36,854 bases of DNA, taken from NCBI GenBank assembly GCA_012960035.1, contig DUBZ01000026.1:1-36854 (forward strand), read 5' to 3'. The notes beneath the pieces were generated by a model. That model saw only the letters and a list, made by a program, of their open reading frames with translations, was not told the origin of the DNA and ran no database searches. This document shows, in pieces, positions 32,306 through 36,854 of the stretch (position 1 is its first letter; each line of letters starts with the position of its first letter). Source of the stretch: Myxococcales bacterium (GTDB taxonomy: Bacteria > Myxococcota_A > UBA9160 > UBA4427). A program made the translations under genes and the position numbers.

Positions 32306-32541
32306 CGCGCCCGAGCCAAGTCCGATCGGCTGGCGAATCGAGCCAATTTCCCCTCCCAGTCCCCCCGCGCCGTCGTGAAATTGATCACGAGTCGTTCGGA
32401 GGGGTCACTCTGTGCTTTGCCCGAGCTGGGAATCAGCCGATAGACACGGTCATGCACGCTTCCGAAAAGCTGCGCTGCAATTCGCGCATCGCCGCAGGTC
32501 TTCTCGATTCCCTCGCCGCAACGGGTAATCACGCCGGGCAT
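32302..32541 (-). CDS. Possible uncharacterised 79-residue protein
   Basis: A minus-strand frame from an ATG at 32541 to a TAG at 32304-32302 overlaps the smpB stop and faces the sensor gene. Its sequence (RIAAQLFGSVHDRVYRLIPS, then LVINFTTARGDWEGKLARFA) reads more like a protein than the opposite strand does before about 32548, but no ribosome site or family is evident. It competes with the first 30 or so codons of the sensor gene, so at most one of the two readings there is right. Confidence 0.25.
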   Translation of the reverse strand: MPGVITRCGEGIEKTCGDARIAAQLFGSVHDRVYRLIPSSGKAQSDPSERLVINFTTARGDWEGKLARFASRSDLARAR

Positions 32542-33906
32542 GGTTGCGTGCGCCGGGTGTATGAAAACGAAAAGGTGAACCCTCGCACGGAGGGCACCTG
32601 GATCTCCCACAGCGTGATCGACAGCGCGTTTCGCTCGTTGGGCGCCGATCGAGACCTCGCGAAACGCGTGGGTTACAGCCTCGTCTCTATGGAGCGGATT
32701 GGTTTCATGCTCTACAGCGGTGGCGTTGCGACCATCGAAAAAGCGTATCGACGCTGCGAGCCGATGTTGCCGCGCGAAGAGCGAGCCGGACGCTTCCACA
32801 CCCTCGCAGTCAACAACGGTCGCGCGCGTATCGCCTACCACCCGGGCGCCGCGCGACATTCCAATCCCGATCAACCGTTACAAGACAATTGGAACGCGAA
32901 CTTCTGTGGCGTGCGCGAAGGCATGCTCGAAGCGTTGCCTCTGAGTTTTGGTTTGCTGCCCGCGAGGGTCAAGGAAACCGAGTGCGTCGGCAGGGGTGCG
33001 ACCCACTGCGTTTTCGAAGTTCACTTTGAAGCACGGTCGACTCGGGGCGCATGGCTCGGCTTGGGGATCGGTGCGGCCACGGCGATTGCAATCGGGGCAC
33101 TGCTCGTACCAGAGGCTTCGCTTTTGGTTCGCGGCGCAATCGGTGTATTGATCGCGGTACTGTCCTCGGTAGCGGGCTTTGCGGTCGATCTTTCGCGCCA
33201 ATTGCAGGCCGTGGCGGGTGCACGTCGCGGGCATCTCGCGTTGCTCGAACAAGCAGACCGCGCACTCTCGGAGAAGATGGATGAACTCGCCACGTTGGGC
33301 GGGCGAGCCGAAGCTTCGGCGGGGGAGAGCACCGAGCGATTGCGGCGATTGTTGGAAGAACGACAGGACGCGATCGCGGGAGATGCCGCGCGTAAGAATG
33401 ATGCCGACGATCACCCGGATGCGGACGCCAGGCATGAGTCCAGCAACGAATGGGTTCAGCTTGCCGAAGTTGTTGGAGTCGCCGCCGAAGCCGTCCGGTC
33501 CATAATGCTTCCATCGCAACACCTGAAGCTCGAAGTCGAAGACGATCTCCCGCGCGTTCGATGTTCGGCGTTCCAGCTCGAGCAAGTCGCGGACCAACTG
33601 ATCAAGAACGCCGCCAGCGCAATCTTCGACGACGGCACAGTTCACGTGGTGTTGCGCTCGACCGCGAGCGGCGTTGAGCTCATGGTGTTGGATCAGGGTT
33701 GCGGGATCCCCGAAGAGTTCCTCGATCAGCTGTTTGATCCGTTCGCGGAGGAATCGGCAGCGGGGACCGACGGCGGGTTTGGGCTCGCGATTTGTCATCG
33801 CATCGTTGTTGAACACGGCGGCCAAATGACAGTTGCAAGCGATGGCTTTCGCGGGACGTGTGTGACGGTCATGTTGCCTCGCGAAGCCGAAAGCGAGACC
33901 CGGTAA
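32452..33906 (+). CDS. Membrane sensor with V4R-like input and HATPase domain, lacking a clear phospho-His region
   Basis: This protein is up to 484 residues. Residues about 50-200 resemble V4R/heme-NO-type sensor domains, ending VKETECVGRGATHCVFEVHF (the C-x7-C pattern). Two membrane helices follow (about 205-225, 228-246), then a coiled coil (about 255-310) and an acidic linker. The C-terminal HATPase_c domain has an N-box QLIKNAASAI (about 382-391), G1 DQGCGIP, F-box LFDPF, G2 GGFGLAI and G3 GTCVTVMLP. I find no H-box (SHELRTPL-like) in the coiled coil, so it may not autophosphorylate classically. The start is uncertain: 32452 is the longest, GTG at 32548, 32557 or 32575 are alternatives and fit the family better. 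No response regulator is adjacent. Confidence 0.75.
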   Translation: MHASEKLRCNSRIAAGLLDSLAATGNHAGHGCVRRVYENEKVNPRTEGTWISHSVIDSAFRSLGADRDLAKRVGYSLVSMERIGFMLYSGGVATIEKAYRRCEPMLPREERAGRFHTLAVNNGRARIAYHPGAARHSNPDQPLQDNWNANFCGVREGMLEALPLSFGLLPARVKETECVGRGATHCVFEVHFEARSTRGAWLGLGIGAATAIAIGALLVPEASLLVRGAIGVLIAVLSSVAGFAVDLSRQLQAVAGARRGHLALLEQADRALSEKMDELATLGGRAEASAGESTERLRRLLEERQDAIAGDAARKNDADDHPDADARHESSNEWVQLAEVVGVAAEAVRSIMLPSQHLKLEVEDDLPRVRCSAFQLEQVADQLIKNAASAIFDDGTVHVVLRSTASGVELMVLDQGCGIPEEFLDQLFDPFAEESAAGTDGGFGLAICHRIVVEHGGQMTVASDGFRGTCVTVMLPREAESETR

Positions 33907-33960
33907 CCGGCACCGCGTTGTTCGTTACTTCGATCGTTACGAGGACGATGCATTCTCGAT

Positions 33961-34413
33961 GTGCAGCGCCGTGTGGTCGCGATTCAACCCCCCAGTGATC
34001 GACTACCGGAGAACTCCGACACTTCAGAACCTCAACGCCTGCGCGCCGTCGATCCAAGTCGACTCGATTGGATCGTGCCCGGCGACACCATTCGCTCTGA
34101 GGTTCGCGGCTGGCTAGGTGTGCCGGACAATGTCATCGGACTCGATCGCGGGACGACCCCTTAGGTGTATGTCGGGAACGGGGTCGCTTCGGAGAAAGGT
34201 GTGCGTGCCATACAGATGGCGCGCATCGAGACACGGGAGCGCGCCGAAAACCCGGCGCAATTTGCGGAGAACACAAAGAACCTCGGCCGCGCTGCAGGAG
34301 ACTTGGCGACGAACGTTACAGATTGGCGATTGGCTGTATCCCCCGAAGCCACTTCGAAGGACGAGGCTAGACGCCGTACAACGCCCGCCCGCTGCAGTCT
34401 CGTCGCCGCCTGA
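33961..34413 (+). pseudogene. SmpA/BamE-like outer-membrane lipoprotein gene with an amber codon
   Basis: One frame reads LDWIVPGDTIRSEVRGWLGV, PDNVIGLDRGTTP, TAG (34162-34164), then VYVGNGVASEKGVRAIQMAR and, further on, TDWRLAVSP. The pattern vPG.T...V...lG.Pd......W.Yvg is that of SmpA/OmlA/BamE-like small lipoproteins, and the TAG sits where the family usually has Trp before VYVG. TGG to TAG is a single-base change. The start (GTG at 33961) is unsupported by a ribosome site and no lipobox is visible, so the 5' end may also be damaged. The frame ends at 34413, followed directly by a patatin fragment. Confidence 0.55.
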
Positions 34414-34417
34414 GTTG

Positions 34418-34669
34418 AACAGCGAGGACGATGAGAGGGTGGGGATCGCCGAGCGCGTTGAGCCCAGCGCGCCAAGCATCGATGACGTGATCTCGAACAG
34501 CATCAACATCATGCAAACCCGGATTGGTCGCAGTCGCTTGGCGGAGGATCCGCCCGAGCTGTTGATCACGCCTCGGCTTGAAGACTTTGCCTTGCTCGAC
34601 TTCGATCGCGCTGATGAAGCGATCGTGGCGGGACGTCGCGCGGTCGCACACGCACTCGCGGCACGGTAG
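34418..34669 (+). pseudogene. 3' fragment of a patatin-like phospholipase (RssA-type) gene
   Basis: The frame ending at 34669 reads PSIDDVISNSINIMQTRIGR, then SRLAEDPPELLITPRLEDFA and LLDFDRADEAIVAGRRA. It matches the C-terminal end of RssA-like patatin phospholipases (S.DIMQ.R..R.RLA..PPD.LI.P.L...GLLDF.RA.E.I..G). The N-terminal GGGxRG loop and GxSxG serine nucleophile of patatins are absent, and upstream sequence belongs to the broken lipoprotein-like gene. A longer reading from 34118 adds only Arg-rich sequence. A deletion appears to have joined the two remnants. Confidence 0.65.
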
Positions 34670-34779
34670 GCATCGTTAGGTGCTAGCGAGTTGCGTATCG
34701 GTGACTGGGTCTGGGCAGCTTCTGTTCAACCGAGTCGGAGACGTTTGAGCAGCCCGCCGCCAGCAATCGCCGCGCCGCC

Positions 34780-34807
34780 TTGTGATCTCGCGCCCGGCGA
34801 CTACCTT
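34780..34807 (+). promoter_or_regulatory. Candidate ssrA promoter
   Basis: TTGTGA (34780-34785) and TACCTT (34802-34807) are 16 bases apart, 9 bases before the mature tmRNA 5' end. The -10 is weak. Confidence 0.4.
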
Positions 34808-34816
34808 CTACGAAGT

Positions 34817-35184
34817 GGGGGCGATCTGGTTTCGACGGGTGGATGAAGCTGGGCGCTGCGTGTCGACTTTGGCTTTCGTCGTAAAAGAAAATCCAAATGT
34901 TGGTAGCATTTTTATCTGCCGACGATAACTACGCTCTCGCTGCCTAGCTGAAACTAGGCTAGCGGGCTCTCGTCCGTGACGTCTCCTAGCGGGTCGCGAG
35001 AGTCATCAGGAGACTGGCTTCCGAGCGCTGCTAGATCGTATCCGGAAGCGAGATTCATATGTAGCTAGGGAGTGCTTGCTCCGTCCTTGCGGCCGACACT
35101 CCCGAAATTAAGCAGGGACTACACACGTAGACGCGTCCATTGGACGCCATGCGGACGCGGGTTCGATTCCCGCCGCCTCCACCA
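34817..35184 (+). ncRNA. ssrA: tmRNA
   Basis: The 5' end GGGGGCGATCTGGTTTCGAC and 3' end GGTTCGATTCCCGCCGCCTCC plus ACCA form the tRNA-like domain. The acceptor stem pairs 34817-34823 with 35174-35180, and its third pair is G-U, the alanyl-tRNA synthetase identity element. The tag frame starts at GCC 34918 and encodes ADDNYALAA, ending TAG at 34945-34947. The C-terminal ALAA is the usual protease recognition signal. With SmpB it rescues stalled ribosomes by trans-translation. The encoded CCA is present. The pseudoknot-rich middle region is intact in length. An integrase remnant lies immediately downstream, as is common for this integration hotspot. Confidence 0.97.
35160..35184 (+). other. 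Candidate integration site (attB/attL core) at the tmRNA 3' end
   Basis: The T-arm and acceptor end of ssrA abut an integrase remnant whose gene ends 80 bases downstream, pointing at the RNA gene. This is the normal layout of an element inserted in ssrA. I found no second copy of this sequence in the window, so the far end of the element is either outside or lost. Confidence 0.4.
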
Positions 35185-35263
35185 CTTCATTAGCAATGTC
35201 GAGTATTTGCAACGTCGATATTGGCCCGGTTCCCCGACGGTTCCCCCGAATGGGGGGCCGGGC

Positions 35264-35735
35264 TTACTCGATGCCCTCTCTGAGCGACTCCGTTGCGAGC
35301 TGTATGTATCGTTGAGACGTCTCCGCCGAGGTGTGCCCCATGATGGTCATGATGATGCGTATCGCATCGTGTTGGCGGTTTCCGTCTCGTAGAAGTCGTT
35401 CAGCTGTGCGAGTGCCGTAGCAGTGTCGAAGCGATTCGTTTGGTGACCACGCTCCAGGCTTTCCGATCGCCGTCATCGCCTTGAGCATTGCGCGGCGTCG
35501 CGCTGACTTCGTCCACCGTCCGTCACCATCGCCGCCGTATGAATCAGGGTTCGTGAAGAGCGGAGTGCCCGCGAGGGTTGGTCCGATTCGGTGATGAGCG
35601 CGAACCCAGTCTGCGAGTTCCGTTGGAACGGGTAGCAACCGATCGCGACCGCCCTTGGCTCGAATGTGCCATGAGTCCGACTCCGGCGTCTCGCCGAATC
35701 GGTAGTCCTCGAGGTTTGCGCGTGCAGCTTCTTCT
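35264..35735 (-). pseudogene. Tyrosine recombinase (integrase), C-terminal fragment
   Basis: On the minus strand, homology begins at about 35735 with EEAARANLEDYRFGE. It continues through WHIRAKGGRDRLLPVPTELA, SLRHCYGTRTAERLL and IMGHTSAETSQRYIQLA to the stop at 35264. These give the Lys beta-hairpin region, the H-x-x-R (RHCYGTR) box, the second His (GH) and the nucleophile Tyr (RYIQ) of phage-type integrases. The arm-binding and core-binding domains and the first catalytic Arg are missing. Upstream of 35735 the frame stays open to 35938 but runs into a palindromic element and unrelated sequence. The gene was cut in its 5' half, so it cannot be functional. Confidence 0.85.
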
Positions 35736-35813
35736 GTGAAATTACAGATCCAGCCGGACAGTTTCTGACATGATCGTGGCAGAAATTGACGGAGGGGATC
35801 TGTAATATCACAG
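35734..35813. repeat. 80-bp imperfect palindromic element (MITE-like or transposon end)
   Basis: Outer arms of 18 bases with one mismatch (CTGTGAAATTACAGATCC at 35734-35751; GGATCTGTAATATCACAG at 35796-35813) flank a second inverted pair. That inner pair is CAGTTTCTGACA against TGGCAGAAATTG, around a TGATCG centre. The left arm coincides with the point where integrase homology stops; the right side leads into an istB remnant. No target duplication is obvious. Confidence 0.7.
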
Positions 35814-35839
35814 TCAGGTCGCCCGAATTCAGCAGCGAT

Positions 35840-35995
35840 ATGGGCCGACCCGGGCCGGATCGACGTCTGGGGGGCAAGGTACTCGGCGATACAGCGGCCG
35901 TTACGGCCATGCTCGACCGGCTCCTGCATCACGCTCACGTCATCAAAACGGGGCCGAAGAGCCGGCGAACTTGGGAGAATGCGGCCTTGCGCGAC
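35840..35995 (+). pseudogene. IS21-family IstB helper ATPase, C-terminal fragment
   Basis: The plus frame reads KVLGDTAAVTAMLDRLLHHA, HVIKTGPKSRRT and WENAALRD. LGD..V..A.LDRLLHHA.VI is the highly conserved C-terminal end of IstB, the AAA+ helper of IS21 transposition. The Walker A/B part, the istA transposase and clear IS ends are missing. The fragment begins just after the palindromic element. It shows that an IS21-type element once lay next to the ssrA integration site. Confidence 0.8.
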
Positions 35996-36218
35996 AAAGG
36001 CTCAGAGAGCCAATCAAAATATCGTCTCGGACGACTTCTAATGGCCGCTTTTGGGGTGATCACTGGGGCCGATCAAGCAAACGTTGGAACAACCAAGCGT
36101 ATCCCGGCGTCGAAACGATCTGTCGCAATAGGCTCCACTGGACACGAGAGAAAGGTCAAATTTCAGCTAAGTTGGTCATCAACGAATCTCACATCTCATT
36201 GAACGAGCGGAGCGCAAA
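35996..36218. other. Non-coding remnant downstream of istB fragment
   Basis: The sequence TAATGGCCGCTTTTGGGGTG at about 36050 resembles the non-coding 3' flank seen after istB genes. No gene or long repeat is seen before the next start. Confidence 0.35.
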
Positions 36219-36854
36219 ATGCATCGGGTCATTGCGACAGCTCTATGTCTCACGTGGATGAACCTGAGTGCCGCATCTCTGTGCAGCGCGGGCGAACTCG
36301 ATGATTTCGAGGGAGGGCTCGATCGGAAATCCGGCGGCAGCAGCGAAGGGACCGCTCGGAAATCGGGATCGAGTGATACCGAGTGGTCTGATTCGGATGC
36401 AGAGGGCGCATTTTTTGGCGAGCTACTCGGGTATCTGGTGGGATATCCCTTGGCTGCAATGATTCATGGGGTAATTCAAACCAACAAGTATCTCGAAGAG
36501 CGCGAGCCCTATACCCCCGTAATCCCATACGCCCGGCTATCGGGCCACTACCACCCACTGGTTGAGTCCGACGTCCAGGCCGGAGAGATCCGAGCAGAGC
36601 TCGGGATTGGACCGATCGCAATCGCCGGCGAGTTCATCCGCTACGTAGAGGACAAACCCAAAGACTGGCTGAACTCCTGGACCGCCGAAGCGCTGCTAAG
36701 AATCGGCCCTTCTAAAGGCTTTCGCTTTGACGTCGCCCTCGGAGCCCGAGGGATCGAGGGAGATTCGTCCCACACCGGCTTTCAAGCCGGCCTTAGCCTG
36801 GGCTTCTATCCAAGAGAGTTTGTCGGTGCAGAGATGGACTTGCGTTGGGCCGAT
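36219..36854 (+). CDS. Exported, probably outer-membrane protein, N-terminal part (runs off the window)
   Basis: The ATG at 36219, with GGAGCG at 36209-36214, opens 212 codons to the window edge with no stop. Residues 1-24 form a signal peptide (MHRVIATALCLTWMNLSAAS, then LCSAG). A Ser/Gly/Asp-rich low-complexity stretch follows (about 25-60), then a Gly-containing hydrophobic segment FFGELLGYLVGYPLAAMIHG (about 64-83). From about residue 100, alternating polar and hydrophobic strands (AELGIGPIAIAGEFIRYVE, GFRFDVALGARGIEG, AGLSLGFYPREFVGAEMDL) look like beta-barrel hairpins. The AL.(R/G) and final aromatic/charged alternation fit an outer-membrane barrel. No family is recognised. It lies just beyond the mobile-element debris, so it may be island cargo or the resumed chromosome. 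Confidence 0.75.
   Translation, partial: MHRVIATALCLTWMNLSAASLCSAGELDDFEGGLDRKSGGSSEGTARKSGSSDTEWSDSDAEGAFFGELLGYLVGYPLAAMIHGVIQTNKYLEEREPYTPVIPYARLSGHYHPLVESDVQAGEIRAELGIGPIAIAGEFIRYVEDKPKDWLNSWTAEALLRIGPSKGFRFDVALGARGIEGDSSHTGFQAGLSLGFYPREFVGAEMDLRWAD

Noticed and set aside
13784..34164. Internal TAG codons in three genes (NifU-type, FHA/DUF4388, SmpA/BamE-like) as evidence of amber recoding or pyrrolysine.
   Set aside because: Many intact genes in the window end in TAG (GldG-like, DUF4340, holB, bactofilin, tolR, tolB, panD, smpB and others), and the tmRNA tag frame itself stops at TAG. One of the broken genes also carries a TGA and a frameshift. Gene decay explains this better.
1..36854. 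CRISPR arrays, tRNA or rRNA genes, and long direct repeats.
   Set aside because: None seen apart from the tmRNA and the short tandem repeat at 25334-25361.

Overview
The window is about 37 kb of GC-rich DNA from a Gram-negative bacterium. It carries LPS core genes, a Tol envelope system, secreted and lipoprotein signal peptides, and a bactofilin. The mix of a Gld-type ABC cluster with a DUF4340 protein, FHA/DUF4388 remnants, an RpoH-like sigma factor with a long acidic leader, and MoaD-MoaE and AK-rich fusions suggests a deltaproteobacterial (Myxococcota/Desulfobacterota-like) lineage. That placement is an inference; no rRNA gene is present.

Layout, left to right. 1-425 (-): 5' end of an M16 peptidase gene. 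539-735: frameshifted MshEN-domain remnant. 987-1301: small unknown gene. 1312-4348 (-): LPS-core-type operon (small secreted protein, GT4 glycosyltransferase, double kinase-fold protein). 4767-9411 (+): ABC ATPase, ABC-2 permease, GldG-like and DUF4340 operon. 9826-12355 (-): holB, tatD and an inositol-monophosphatase-type gene, tightly coupled. 12510-12980 (+): bactofilin with a strong terminator. 13070-13930 (-): AK-rich/EF-Tu-domain-2 protein and a broken NifU-type gene. 14020-16601 (+): MoaD-MoaE fusion, MoaB/Mog and a DUF4124/gluzincin protein. 16698-19012 (-): rpoH-like sigma factor, DUF192 and a decayed FHA/DUF4388 gene. 19137-21507 (-): cytochrome c and leucyl aminopeptidase. 21628-29083 (+): tolQRAB-cpoB (no pal), dksA/traR-type, tsaD, rsmA and a small conserved-looking gene. 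29619-33906 (+): panBCD, smpB and a HATPase sensor. 33961-34669: two more broken genes. 34817-35184 (+): tmRNA (ssrA). 35185-36218: integrase remnant, palindromic element and IS21 istB remnant. 36219-end (+): 5' part of a secreted/outer-membrane protein gene.

The functional core is housekeeping: envelope integrity (Tol, LPS), pantothenate/CoA supply (PanBCD), molybdenum cofactor, ribosome rescue (SmpB plus tmRNA, 2.5 kb apart), stress transcription (RpoH-like, DksA-like), tRNA/rRNA modification (TsaD, RsmA) and replication (HolB).

The most striking signal is not a new operon. It is a set of at least seven broken genes scattered among intact ones: MshEN, NifU-type, FHA/DUF4388, SmpA/BamE-like, patatin 3' end, integrase and IstB. 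Several differ from an intact reading frame by one or a few changes, so the genome appears to be undergoing gene loss, with ssrA as a mobile-element landing site. Amber recoding was considered and rejected, because many intact genes and the tmRNA tag itself end in TAG. No CRISPR array, tRNA or rRNA gene was seen.
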